Of a DNA stretch of 64,000 nucleotides, positions 1 through 8,241 are shown in pieces. This stretch comes from Ruegeria sp. HKCCD4315 (GTDB taxonomy: Bacteria > Pseudomonadota > Alphaproteobacteria > Rhodobacterales > Rhodobacteraceae). Both the position numbers and the translations under genes were made by a program. The notes below the pieces were generated by a model. It was not told the origin of the DNA and ran no database searches. It saw only the letters and a list, made by a program, of their open reading frames with translations. The stretch covers positions 806,001-870,000 of the forward strand of contig NZ_WVRN01000002.1 of the NCBI RefSeq assembly GCF_013112245.1. The letters are read 5' to 3'. Numbering within the stretch: position 1 is the stretch's first letter; the number at the start of each line of letters is the position of its first letter.

Positions 1-1066
1 GGCGGAAACCCATCCATTGCGTCCCACCTTCAAGGTTCAAGGCAGGCAGGAACCGCCCAGCCTTGGCCAACAGCGTATCGGCACGCTTGTAATTTGGGGC
101 CAACGTCAACCCACCCAGTTCAACCGCGCCTCCTACTCGGACACCATCGTTGATCCGCGTCACCACGAACCCGTGCCCGCCAAAGGTCAGGTGCGTGCGC
201 AGATCAAAAGCGCCTGCTGGCAGGGTGGTGTTGTACCCGCGCTCGGTCTCAAGCGGAATGTGGTCATCCAAGGTTGCAGCCAATTGGTGCGACCATGCCC
301 CGGCCGCCACAATCACCTGACCGGCCGGAACGTCACCATCTGTCGTTGAAAGAGTCACGCCCGCATCGGACCGGGTCAACGCCTCAACACCCGCGCGTTC
401 AACACGACCTCCGCGCGCGGTGAATTGCGCGGCCAGATGGCTGGTCCAGCGGGCCGGGTCAACCGTGTTCATCCAAGTTGGTGTAAAGCCCGCATGGGTA
501 AATCGGCGGTTCAAACCGGGCTGAACCTCGGCAATCTGTTCTGGGCTATCCAACAGATCAAATGGAATGCCATGCTCCCTGCGCAAGTCCCAAGTGGGCA
601 GGCTGGCACGAAACTCAGCTTCGCTTTCGAACAGCTGTAACTGGCCCTCGCGCCGTATCAGCGTCTCGCCATCCACCTCTTTGATTTGACGTTCCAGCGC
701 GGCGCGGCAGTGGTTCATCAAAACGGCCTGCGCTGACAGCGATGCCACATAGCGATCACGCCAACTGGCTCGCCAGAACCGCAGCATCCAAGGCGCAATG
801 TTCAACGCATATGCGGGAGGAATCGACAACGGGCCCAACGGATCAAGCAGCCACCCCGGCGCTTTGCGCATGATCCCGGGCGTAGCAAGCGGCACAATGT
901 CGGTAAAGGCAAACGCACCGGCATTGCCTTTCGAAGCCCCTGCCCCAATACCTTCACGGTCAAGAACCAGAACCTGCTTGCCGCGCTTTTGCAACTCTAA
1001 CGCCGCGCTGATACCAACGACACCAGCGCCGATCACAACGATTTCTGTTGGGTTGCTTTGCTGCAT
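1..1066 (-). CDS. FAD-dependent D-amino-acid (cis-4-hydroxy-D-proline) oxidase/dehydrogenase, 3' end outside window
   Basis: The reading frame starts at the ATG ending at 1066 and is still open at the window edge, so about 355 N-terminal residues are seen. Residues 9-20 form a Rossmann FAD motif (IVVIGAGVVGIS) followed by a DadA/glycine-oxidase type FAD domain. It lies 65 bases downstream of the 4-hydroxyproline epimerase gene on the same strand. From that context I infer oxidation of cis-4-hydroxy-D-proline to pyrroline-4-hydroxy-2-carboxylate, the step between the epimerase and the DapA-like deaminase. The family also contains general D-amino-acid dehydrogenases, so the substrate rests on neighbours, not on residues. 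The C-terminal part cannot be judged here. Confidence 0.85.
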   Translation of the reverse strand, partial: MQQSNPTEIVVIGAGVVGISAALELQKRGKQVLVLDREGIGAGASKGNAGAFAFTDIVPLATPGIMRKAPGWLLDPLGPLSIPPAYALNIAPWMLRFWRASWRDRYVASLSAQAVLMNHCRAALERQIKEVDGETLIRREGQLQLFESEAEFRASLPTWDLRREHGIPFDLLDSPEQIAEVQPGLNRRFTHAGFTPTWMNTVDPARWTSHLAAQFTARGGRVERAGVEALTRSDAGVTLSTTDGDVPAGQVIVAAGAWSHQLAATLDDHIPLETERGYNTTLPAGAFDLRTHLTFGGHGFVVTRINDGVRVGGAVELGGLTLAPNYKRADTLLAKAGRFLPALNLEGGTQWMGFR

Positions 1067-1131
1067 CGCTGGAAAATCTCAATCTGTAGTTCAAGCTCAG
1101 AGGCCGATCACGCCGCACCCTGAAATCTAAG

Positions 1132-2064
1132 TCAAAGGAAGATCCCGTCGCGAAAAGGGTCGTTTTGCGCGAAAACCAATTTGCCTTCCCCCATGATATA
1201 CGCCCGGCCGGTCAGCGTTGGGATCACGCCCCCGTTCGGCCCGGCTTGAAAACTCAGGCGATACGAGCTGCCGATCACACTTTCCTGAGTGATTTCTTCA
1301 CCGGGGGCCAGCACTCCATCCGCAGCCAAACACGCCAGTCGCGCCGAACTGCCCGTGCCGCAAGGGGACCTGTCATATTGATCATCTGGGCACAGCACGA
1401 AATTGCGGCTGTGAATGCCCTTTGTGGGCGACGAGCCCTGCAGGATCACATGGTCGACCGGTTGTCCGTTTTCACCACATACCTTCTGAGAGATACAAGC
1501 TTCGCGGATGGCAATGGATAAGTCAGTCAAAGCGCGAATGTTCACTGGTTCCACAGCAATTGGGCTGGGGTCGACAATAAAGAACCAGTTACCGCCATAC
1601 GCCAAGTCACCTTTCACCTGACCATGGCCTGCGACCTCAATCACAACCGACGTCTTTACCCGGCGGCTTTCGATATTGGTGACACGCACGGTATTTGCGT
1701 CCAGCAGATCGACCGTGATCTGACCGGCTGGCGTTTCAATCTTATGCGTGCCCGGCGCGATCCGGCCCAGATGCGCCAACGTCACCGCCAGACCAATAGT
1801 GCCATGCCCGCACATTCCCAGAACCGCGTCGGCATCGAAATAGATCACACCTGTTTCACAACTCGGGTCTTCTGGCGGTACAAGAAGCGCGGCCACCATG
1901 CCGGGCTGCCCGCGCGGTTCCAGCAAAACAGACTTGTAAAATGCCTCATGCTCTGTGGCCAGAAGGCGGGCCCTTTCAGCCAATGAGCCTGATCCCAAAT
2001 CGGGTGCCCCATCCAGAATCACCCGCGTGGGCATCCCGCCCGTATGGCTGTCGATCACATGCAT
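1132..2064 (-). CDS. 4-hydroxyproline 2-epimerase (proline racemase family)
   Basis: A 310-residue proline-racemase-fold protein. The two catalytic cysteines are both present: Cys85 in MCGHGTIG and Cys235 in SPCGTGSS. The paired cysteines point to an epimerase/racemase rather than trans-3-hydroxyproline dehydratase, which carries Thr at the second site. The expected reaction is trans-4-hydroxy-L-proline to cis-4-hydroxy-D-proline in the cytoplasm. The N-terminal motif reads HTGGMPTR where the family often has Glu at the Met position. The start overlaps the last 10 bases of the upstream deaminase gene, so the two are translationally coupled. The downstream FAD oxidase completes a hydroxyproline operon. 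Proline racemase activity itself is the main alternative. Confidence 0.85.
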   Translation of the reverse strand: MHVIDSHTGGMPTRVILDGAPDLGSGSLAERARLLATEHEAFYKSVLLEPRGQPGMVAALLVPPEDPSCETGVIYFDADAVLGMCGHGTIGLAVTLAHLGRIAPGTHKIETPAGQITVDLLDANTVRVTNIESRRVKTSVVIEVAGHGQVKGDLAYGGNWFFIVDPSPIAVEPVNIRALTDLSIAIREACISQKVCGENGQPVDHVILQGSSPTKGIHSRNFVLCPDDQYDRSPCGTGSSARLACLAADGVLAPGEEITQESVIGSSYRLSFQAGPNGGVIPTLTGRAYIMGEGKLVFAQNDPFRDGIFL

Positions 2065-3014
2065 TCAGCTATCACTCCGCCCTGCTTCGACCAGTCGGCA
2101 AACCACGCGCAGAACAGGGTGTATTGCTGTTCGCAATACTTGCGTTGCGCATCCGTCAATTCGTCGGTCTCTACAAAATGCAGTCGGTATTCCGTTTCAC
2201 CGTTCAGAACCAACAGATGCTTGTAATACAGCACCAGATCGGTGCCTTCGTCAAAGCTTGCCAACACACCAAAGGCTTCCTCCAGTTCACGCGCGCGCAA
2301 GCGCGCTTCGGCATGACCGGTCGCCGCCTTTTGGCACAAGGCCGCAAGCAGCAAAGCCTCTTTCGGCAGCGCCGTTCCAATCCCGGTGATCGCGCCAGTT
2401 GCTCCGCAATTGACAAAACCATGATAAACTTCGGTGTCTACGCCCACCATCAGCGTAACCTGATCGTCTTGTGAGGTAATATGCTCTGCCGCATAGCGCA
2501 GATCGTCCTTGCCGCCGAATTCCTTGAACCCCACCAGATTTGGGTGCTCGGCCCGCAAGGCAAAGAACAACTCGGCCCGGGTCGCAAAGCCATAGACCGG
2601 GCTGTTGTAAATAATGGCCGGAACGTCAGGAGCGGCGGACAGGATTGCTTTGAAATGGTTGCGCTGTGCTGCGACCGAGGACCCGCGAGACAAAACGCGC
2701 GGGATAACCATAAGCCCTGCTGCGCCCACCTTTTGCGCATGCGCCGCCAGCGCGACCGCTGATTTCGAGTTGATTGCACCTGTACCGACGACAACAGGCA
2801 AACCTGCTGAAACCAAACGCTCGACACCTTCCATCCGTTCGGCATCCGACAGCAGCGGCCAGTCACCCATCGAACCACAATACACAACGGCAGACATACC
2901 GGCCGCGATCATTTCCTTGCCCTTTTTGACCAGGGCATCGAAATCGGGTGTCCGATCGTCTTTGCAGGGGGTCATTAGGGCGGGCATGATGCCGGTAAAG
3001 ACATTCTTGGACAT
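2055..3014 (-). CDS. DapA-family 1-pyrroline-4-hydroxy-2-carboxylate deaminase candidate
   Basis: A 319-residue dihydrodipicolinate-synthase-family TIM barrel. The Schiff-base lysine is Lys164 in VGFKEFGG and the family tyrosine is Tyr136 in YNSPVYG. The ATG ending at 3014 is preferred over an earlier in-frame start because a GAGGAAGG ribosome site sits just upstream of it. In the hydroxyproline pathway this family deaminates pyrroline-4-hydroxy-2-carboxylate to 2-oxoglutarate semialdehyde; the adjacent epimerase and D-amino-acid oxidase make this role more likely than lysine biosynthesis. The dehydrogenase that would oxidise the semialdehyde is not adjacent. It is the first gene of the operon, behind the palindrome at 3174-3193. 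Confidence 0.8.
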   Translation of the reverse strand: MSKNVFTGIMPALMTPCKDDRTPDFDALVKKGKEMIAAGMSAVVYCGSMGDWPLLSDAERMEGVERLVSAGLPVVVGTGAINSKSAVALAAHAQKVGAAGLMVIPRVLSRGSSVAAQRNHFKAILSAAPDVPAIIYNSPVYGFATRAELFFALRAEHPNLVGFKEFGGKDDLRYAAEHITSQDDQVTLMVGVDTEVYHGFVNCGATGAITGIGTALPKEALLLAALCQKAATGHAEARLRARELEEAFGVLASFDEGTDLVLYYKHLLVLNGETEYRLHFVETDELTDAQRKYCEQQYTLFCAWFADWSKQGGVIAECM

Positions 3015-3173
3015 GAAGGTATCCTTCCTCAATGCGTCAGCGGCCAAAGTGCTTTGGGCACGTTGGCCGAAACTTTACAGTCGCCCAGTCGTTCTCCGGA
3101 CGTTTCAGTGGCTAAAACGAACCGCGATACGTGACACTGGCCTCTGTGAATCACCTACTATCGCCTCAATATG

Positions 3174-3193
3174 GGATTTTGGATCCAAAATCC
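3174..3193. promoter_or_regulatory. Perfect 20-base palindrome, candidate operator of the hydroxyproline operon
   Basis: GGATTTTGGATCCAAAATCC is a perfect 20-base palindrome centred between 3183 and 3184. It lies about 160 bases before the first hydroxyproline gene, in the 290-base non-coding stretch 3015-3304. The TTTTGGATCCAAAA core has the size and symmetry of operators of GntR-family repressors, but no GntR gene is in the window, so the cognate regulator is unknown. The rest of the stretch shows no convincing ORF. Confidence 0.5.
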
Positions 3194-3304
3194 ATAATTG
3201 ATTGATACGTCCTCATAGACCTAGTTGGCAATGACCAGTGAGCCATGCGCAGCAATGTGTTTTCTCGGTAACGAATGTAACCTAAGAGACCAGATCCGAG
3301 AGCC

Positions 3305-3838
3305 CTAGATAGATGCAAGATCAAAAGACTGCAGAATGTTCCAGTCTTCGACAGGCACGTTCTGACTCGACCTTACCAAATGTAAGCGCCGGAAACTGAT
3401 CTGCGTTCCAATCATGTCTTCATAAACATGGGCTTCCGCAGATTTGATTTCCGGGGCAATCGGACCGTAAGCCACACTTACATGAGGCAGAAAGTCCCTG
3501 GGACGCTGGGATGCCGGCAAGGCACTGGCCAACTTTTCCTGCTCGCGCACCAAATCCGCCGTAGGTGCAAGATCCAGATAAAGCGATTTAAAAAACACGT
3601 TTTCAGCACCAATCCCGGTCACGGTCAGGTTGCAGCTGGAAAGACCCGCTGAGAATTTGCCCAGAGTCGCCTTCAGTTCTGCCTCTTCCCCCGCGATGTC
3701 ACCCACCAGAGTTACATGTGGGATAAACGAGGGCGTGCCGTTTGCATCAGCAAATCGCTTGATCCTTTTACTCAAGTCAGTCAGCAGAGGTTCTTCTGGC
3801 AGCATCCAGATTGAAAAACTTGCAACATTAGCCTTCAT
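3305..3838 (-). CDS. 2H phosphoesterase superfamily protein (cyclic phosphodiesterase / 2'-5' RNA ligase-like)
   Basis: A small protein of about 177 residues with both halves of the 2H signature: HVTLVG in the N-terminal half and HVSVAYG in the C-terminal half. Members hydrolyse or form cyclic phosphodiester bonds, for example nucleoside or ribose 1'',2''-cyclic phosphates. The gene follows the LacI regulator: a TTG ending at 3844 would overlap the LacI stop by 4 bases, while the ATG ending at 3838 gives an ordinary start; a GAGGA site suits the TTG at 5 bases or the ATG at 11. Together with the phosphatase-family gene of the facing operon it suggests phosphorylated or phosphodiester substrates, but the true substrate is unknown. 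Confidence 0.7.
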   Translation of the reverse strand: MKANVASFSIWMLPEEPLLTDLSKRIKRFADANGTPSFIPHVTLVGDIAGEEAELKATLGKFSAGLSSCNLTVTGIGAENVFFKSLYLDLAPTADLVREQEKLASALPASQRPRDFLPHVSVAYGPIAPEIKSAEAHVYEDMIGTQISFRRLHLVRSSQNVPVEDWNILQSFDLASI

Positions 3839-3840
3839 AT

Positions 3841-4854
3841 TCAATGCGTTCCTCGAGAAATAAATTCCGGTTCGATGAGAATGGTTTCGCTGGGCTTTTC
3901 AGGTTGATCCAAGCGTTCAGTGAGCAGTCGCAAAATCTGCGAAACAGTCTGATCCATATCGTTTCTGATGGTCGACAACTGAAAACTGGGCCATTGGGCA
4001 ATCGCGATGTCATCAAATCCCACAACGGACAGGTCAGAAGGGATAGACATGCCAAACTGTTGCCGGGCCGCAGCAATCGCACCCAATGCCATAGCGTCAT
4101 TTGCACAGAACAGCCCGTCCAGCTCGACCTCACTGCTCATAATTTCTGTCAGGGACTCGTATCCGCCCTCGTAACTGAAGTCAGAGTGTTTCACGGCCGC
4201 TGGTTTCAGACCTGCCTTGGTAAGAGCATTCTCAAAGCCTGCCTTCCGTTCCTGATCGGACGACAAATGCGCCAAGCCGCCTAGATAGCCCAACCGGGTT
4301 TTACCCTGGGCGATCAGCCGCGCCACCGCCAGTTCCGCCCCGCGCGCGTTGTCGCAACAGACACAATCCACTCCTTCGGCGTCCATCACACGACCAGACA
4401 CGATCAGGGGAATGTTCAACTTGGCGCAATGGATCGCAACTGATTCGTCCACACTGCCCCCTCGCAGAATCAGGGCATCCAACGGATACGCCAGCACTTC
4501 GAGAACTTCGGCTTCAGATGTTTCGGCAGAGCCTCCCAGTACAACGGGCCACTTGCCCATCGCATGTAATCCCCGCATCAGTTTTGCCAGAATTTCGCTG
4601 TCGTAGTGATTGACAAGATCACCTGTAACAATGGCGACAAGGTTAGATCGACCCCTGCTTTGCAACCCCGCCGCAAGCGCATTGGGTCGGTACCCAAGCT
4701 GTTCAGAAACCTGAAGAATTTTTTTCTTCTTGTCCTCATCCAAAGGCGATCCCGGTGTGAATGCACGGGATACTGCTGATCGCGAAACGCCTGCGGCCTC
4801 GGCGACCTGTTTTGCCGTTACACGGCGAGGCTTGATTTCTTTACCAGTATTCAT
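3841..4854 (-). CDS. LacI-family transcriptional regulator
   Basis: A 337-residue repressor with an N-terminal LacI helix-turn-helix (TAKQVAEAAGVSRSAVSRAF, about residues 13-32), hinge helix ending in LGYRPNALAAGL, and a periplasmic-binding-protein-like effector domain. It is divergent from the ABC importer operon starting at 4998 and co-directional with the 2H phosphoesterase, so it most likely represses both in the absence of the imported ligand. The perfect palindrome at 4951-4964 with central CG is its probable operator. The ligand is not predictable from sequence alone; a sugar or sugar-like phosphate is possible. Confidence 0.88.
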   Translation of the reverse strand: MNTGKEIKPRRVTAKQVAEAAGVSRSAVSRAFTPGSPLDEDKKKKILQVSEQLGYRPNALAAGLQSRGRSNLVAIVTGDLVNHYDSEILAKLMRGLHAMGKWPVVLGGSAETSEAEVLEVLAYPLDALILRGGSVDESVAIHCAKLNIPLIVSGRVMDAEGVDCVCCDNARGAELAVARLIAQGKTRLGYLGGLAHLSSDQERKAGFENALTKAGLKPAAVKHSDFSYEGGYESLTEIMSSEVELDGLFCANDAMALGAIAAARQQFGMSIPSDLSVVGFDDIAIAQWPSFQLSTIRNDMDQTVSQILRLLTERLDQPEKPSETILIEPEFISRGTH

Positions 4855-4950
4855 GTGTCAGTCGGGGCTCATCTCGAAGGACCGGAACTTCTTTTCCGAA
4901 TACCTGAAATTTAGGGTTGCGTCATAAAGGTGTCATTTCTTACCGTTACA

Positions 4951-4964
4951 TGAACACGTGTTCA
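4951..4964. promoter_or_regulatory. LacI-type operator between the regulator and the ABC importer
   Basis: TGAACACGTGTTCA is a perfect 14-base palindrome with the central CG dinucleotide typical of LacI-family operators. It sits in the 143-base divergent region between the LacI start at 4854 and the ATPase start at 4998, about 34 bases before the latter, where a bound repressor would block the importer promoter. Assignment to the adjacent LacI is an inference from position. Confidence 0.6.
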
Positions 4965-4997
4965 CTACGTTTGTAGCAGAATTATGAAAGATGCAAA

Positions 4998-6170
4998 ATG
5001 AACCTTGCTCCGGTCGACTACGAATCTTCTTCTTCCACGCTTGGGGCCGAGATCAAGCTGCGCAACCTTCGGGTGGGATACGCCGAGCAGGATGTGCTTT
5101 CCAATATCGACCTTGACGTTAAGGCCGGTGAGTTCATTGCCCTGCTCGGGGCGTCGGGCTGTGGCAAGACAACGTTGCTGCGGGCCCTCGCTGGTTTTGT
5201 TCCAGTGCGCGGCGGGTCGATTTCTGTCGATGGGCAGGACATGAGCCACACCACCCCCGAGAACCGCGGCATGGCGATGATGTTCCAATCTTATGCACTG
5301 TGGCCGCACATGAATGTGGCGCAAAACATCGGATACGGGCTGAGGCTTCGCAAGAAAAGCAAAGCTCAAGTTGCATCCCGCGTACAGGAAATGGCCGCGC
5401 TTGTCGGGTTGGGTGATCTGATCCATCGCAAGATCGGCGCGTTGTCGGGTGGTCAGCGGCAACGTGTGGCGCTTGCCCGTGCTTTGGCCATAGACCCACC
5501 GGTTTTGCTGCTGGATGAACCGTTGTCCAACCTTGATGCAGGCATCCGCGCGAATATGCGGCACGAAATCCGGAGCCTGCAACAGCGACTTGGTCTTACA
5601 ACAGTTCTGGTCACCCACGACCGCGAAGAAGCCATGTCGATGGCAGACCGCGTTGTGATCTTGAACCAAGGTCGGATCGCGCAGGTCGGCACCCCGGAAG
5701 ATGTCTTTCAAACACCCGCCAATCCATATGTCGCTCGGTTCATGGGTGCGGGAAACACACTGCATGGTGTCGCCGAGATTGGCCCTTCATCAATTGATCT
5801 GACATTGGATGGCGAAACGCATCGCCTTCCGGTGCCCGGTCAGGATCGTTCAGGCGTCCATTTCCCCGAAAGCCAAAGCGGCCCGGTGGAAATACTGTTT
5901 TACAGCGATGCTGCCCGATTGGGTGGCGCGTCTGATGATTGTTTGTCACTGCCCGGAACGGTCCTTCAGCATTCCTATCTGGGATCGGTCTATCGCCACG
6001 AAATCCAGGTCGGCGAAGCCCGGATCATGGCGGACAATCCCCACAAAATGCCCATCGGCGCAGTTGTCGATGTAAGCGTACCGGCCACGGCCTTAAGTCT
6101 GTTTCCTGCAAAGTCCCAGACAGCCGTGACCGGACATGAGGCGGCGACCCCGGCCGCACAACACCTCTGA
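4998..6170 (+). CDS. ABC transporter ATP-binding protein (iron/polyamine/AEP-type importer)
   Basis: A 390-residue ATPase. Walker A is GASGCGKTT (residues 51-59), then the signature LSGGQRQRVALARAL, Walker B VLLLDEPLSNLD and the H-loop VTHDREEAM. A C-terminal TOBE-like regulatory domain fills roughly the last 100 residues. This layout is that of importers for ferric iron, polyamines, 2-aminoethylphosphonate and some sugar phosphates. It is the first gene of the plus-strand operon, followed after 17 bases by the binding protein and then two permeases. The phosphatase-family gene at the end of the operon favours a phosphorylated ligand over iron. Confidence 0.92.
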   Translation: MNLAPVDYESSSSTLGAEIKLRNLRVGYAEQDVLSNIDLDVKAGEFIALLGASGCGKTTLLRALAGFVPVRGGSISVDGQDMSHTTPENRGMAMMFQSYALWPHMNVAQNIGYGLRLRKKSKAQVASRVQEMAALVGLGDLIHRKIGALSGGQRQRVALARALAIDPPVLLLDEPLSNLDAGIRANMRHEIRSLQQRLGLTTVLVTHDREEAMSMADRVVILNQGRIAQVGTPEDVFQTPANPYVARFMGAGNTLHGVAEIGPSSIDLTLDGETHRLPVPGQDRSGVHFPESQSGPVEILFYSDAARLGGASDDCLSLPGTVLQHSYLGSVYRHEIQVGEARIMADNPHKMPIGAVVDVSVPATALSLFPAKSQTAVTGHEAATPAAQHL

Positions 6171-6187
6171 GACCCTGGAGAAACACC

Positions 6188-7330
6188 ATGACTTCCAAAA
6201 TTGCAAACCTTTTTGCCTCAGCGGCCATAGTCGTCGCTGTCGCAGGCACGGCGCAGGCCGAAAACGTGCTCAACGTGGCCTCTGGCGGCAGTCAGAACAT
6301 GGTTGATTACGTAACCGATTATCTTGGCCCGTTGTTCGAGGAACAGAACCCGGGCTGGGAAGTGAACGTTGTCGGCACAGGCCCAGGCAACGCAGGCAGC
6401 CAGGCAATTCTTGAAAAAATCAAGGCACAGGCCGGAAACGAAGCTTGGGATACAGATGTCGTTGTCATGACCCAGCTGAAATCTGGTGAGATGGTGACAG
6501 AAGGTCTCTTGCAGAAATACGTAGGTGACATCGATACCGGTCAGCTTGCCACGCGCGACACGTCCAAGACCGCTCTGGGCACAGATGTCGAGGGCTATGT
6601 CATGCCCATGTTCCACAGCCAGACCGCGATTGCCTACAACCCCGATCTGGTCCAAAACCCACCTGCAAGCTTTGACGAACTGAAAACCTGGACAGCAGAA
6701 AACAAAGGCGCGTTCGGCTATAACGGCATCAAGAACGGAATGTCGGGCGTCGCATTCACCGCAGCGTGGATGTATGCTTATGCTGGCAACACCGATCAGT
6801 TGATGAACGGCCCCTACGATCCGGAGTTGAAAAACAGCTGGGACCAGGCCCTGAACGACCTGAAAGCTTTCAATGAAAACGTCACCTTTACCCCCGGCAA
6901 CGCGGGCACTCTGGATATGATGAACCGGGGTGAGATCGTGATGGGACCGGTTTGGGTTGACATGTTCTACACATGGCAAGCCGACGGCCGCCTGAATCCG
7001 AACCTCAAACTGTTGCTGCCCGAGCCGGGCATGCCGGGTCAGCCCTATTACTACGCGATCCCGGCCAAGGCAGAGAACGCTGAAGCGGCGCGCAAGTTCA
7101 TCGCCCTGGCCACCAGCCCCGAAGTTCAGGCCGAAGGCATCGTCAAGCGCTTCAACTGGTATCCTGGCATCGACGCTCAGCATGTCGAAAGCGCGTTGGA
7201 TCAGGAAACCTGGAACAAGCTGTTCACCGATGTCACGCCGGAAGATCTGGCTGCCAAAGGCAAACCCTTCCCGCTGGGTCCGTTCTTTGACGATATCCGC
7301 GAAGCCTACGAGCAAAAGGTTTCCAACTAA
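6188..7330 (+). CDS. ABC transporter periplasmic substrate-binding protein (family 1)
   Basis: A 380-residue secreted protein with a clear Sec signal peptide (MTSKIANLF start, hydrophobic core, cleavage after GTAQA near residue 24). The mature part is a family 1 extracellular solute-binding protein with many Trp/Tyr residues that could line a ligand cleft. A GGAG ribosome site lies 7 bases before the ATG. It is the ligand-recognising part of the importer encoded at 4998-9041. The fold class includes ferric, polyamine, phosphonate and sugar-phosphate binders; I cannot pick among them from the sequence. Confidence 0.88.
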   Translation: MTSKIANLFASAAIVVAVAGTAQAENVLNVASGGSQNMVDYVTDYLGPLFEEQNPGWEVNVVGTGPGNAGSQAILEKIKAQAGNEAWDTDVVVMTQLKSGEMVTEGLLQKYVGDIDTGQLATRDTSKTALGTDVEGYVMPMFHSQTAIAYNPDLVQNPPASFDELKTWTAENKGAFGYNGIKNGMSGVAFTAAWMYAYAGNTDQLMNGPYDPELKNSWDQALNDLKAFNENVTFTPGNAGTLDMMNRGEIVMGPVWVDMFYTWQADGRLNPNLKLLLPEPGMPGQPYYYAIPAKAENAEAARKFIALATSPEVQAEGIVKRFNWYPGIDAQHVESALDQETWNKLFTDVTPEDLAAKGKPFPLGPFFDDIREAYEQKVSN

Positions 7331-7351
7331 ATCCCTCTCATGGAAACCAAT

Positions 7352-7380
7352 GTGCGGGCCTTCCCCCATGGGGCCCGCAC
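7352..7380 (+). terminator. Intercistronic hairpin after the binding-protein gene
   Basis: GTGCGGGCC (7352-7360) pairs perfectly with GGCCCGCAC (7372-7380) around an 11-base loop, starting 22 bases after the binding-protein stop. No T run follows, so it is more likely an mRNA-stabilising or partially terminating hairpin that keeps binding-protein expression above permease expression, as known for maltose-type operons. Confidence 0.55.
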
Positions 7381-7404
7381 TCAAAATTCTTGGACTGACC
7401 CCCG

Positions 7405-8241
7405 ATGATCACCCGAAAAGCCTCATTAATCCTGATTGCTCCGGCAATCGTATTGCTTGCCTGCCTGTTTCTATACCCTCTGGGTTACTCCCTGTTGTGG
7501 GCGTTCCGGGATGAGGAGCTTGGCGGTTGGGGTCTGCAAAACTTCACAAAGGCCTTTGCCTTGTATTCCAACGATGTCCTGTTCACCCTGATCATCGTCA
7601 GTATCTCAACCGTGATTATCGGCCTGCTTTCTGTTGCCATCGGTGGCTATCTGACCTTGGGCGAAAACCGCGTGGCCCTTGCTGTGTTGCGCTGGCTCTA
7701 TCGCTGGCCATTGTTCATTCCGTTTGTTGTTGCCGCACAGCTGATGCGAACCTTCCTCGCCAAGAACGGCATGATGAATAATATCATTGTCTCAACCGGT
7801 TTGATGGAACCCTTGCAAGCCGCCAGCTATCTGGACTGGCGCGGCATCGTGATTACTTTTGTGTGGAAACAAACACCCTTCGTGGCCTTGCTGGTTGCAG
7901 GCGCGATGGCGTCTTTGGATCGTTCGACGATCGAAGCCGCGCGCAATCTGGGCGCATCCCGACTTAGAATTCTGTTTGAAATTGTGGTGCCGCAAGTGGG
8001 CACAACACTCATGGTTGGACTGATCCTGTCTTACGTCGTGATGATGTCCGTTTTGTCCGTGCCGCTAATGATCAACGCACAGACGCCCACGATGATCACG
8101 GTGGACATGGCATGGCGCATCAACGCCTATTCCGACTATGGCGTGGCAAACGCGCTGGGCTTTATTTCATATGCAATGACGGCCGTGATTGCCTGGGTCT
8201 ACCTGCGTCAAGGCGTCCGTGAAGGAGGGAAGCCCGCATGA
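7405..8241 (+). CDS. ABC transporter permease, first subunit
   Basis: A 278-residue inner-membrane protein with about six hydrophobic segments, the first near residues 7-28. The coupling-helix (EAA) motif is visible as IEAARNLGASRLRILFEIVVPQ in the C-terminal half (split here only for description: Glu-Ala-Ala, then Gly before the proline). It belongs to the CysTW/PotB-like class. Its stop overlaps the next permease start by 4 bases (ATGA), so the pair is co-translated as the two halves of the channel. Confidence 0.9.
   Translation: MITRKASLILIAPAIVLLACLFLYPLGYSLLWAFRDEELGGWGLQNFTKAFALYSNDVLFTLIIVSISTVIIGLLSVAIGGYLTLGENRVALAVLRWLYRWPLFIPFVVAAQLMRTFLAKNGMMNNIIVSTGLMEPLQAASYLDWRGIVITFVWKQTPFVALLVAGAMASLDRSTIEAARNLGASRLRILFEIVVPQVGTTLMVGLILSYVVMMSVLSVPLMINAQTPTMITVDMAWRINAYSDYGVANALGFISYAMTAVIAWVYLRQGVREGGKPA

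Noticed and set aside
2055..3014. Lysine-biosynthesis dihydrodipicolinate synthase
   Set aside because: The DapA fold is right, but the surrounding hydroxyproline epimerase and oxidase indicate the deaminase of that pathway.
6218..7384. 388-codon frame on the minus strand inside the binding-protein gene
   Set aside because: It lies opposite a complete, well-supported binding-protein gene with a signal peptide. Its product resembles no family I know and has many low-complexity stretches typical of antisense reading in GC-rich DNA.
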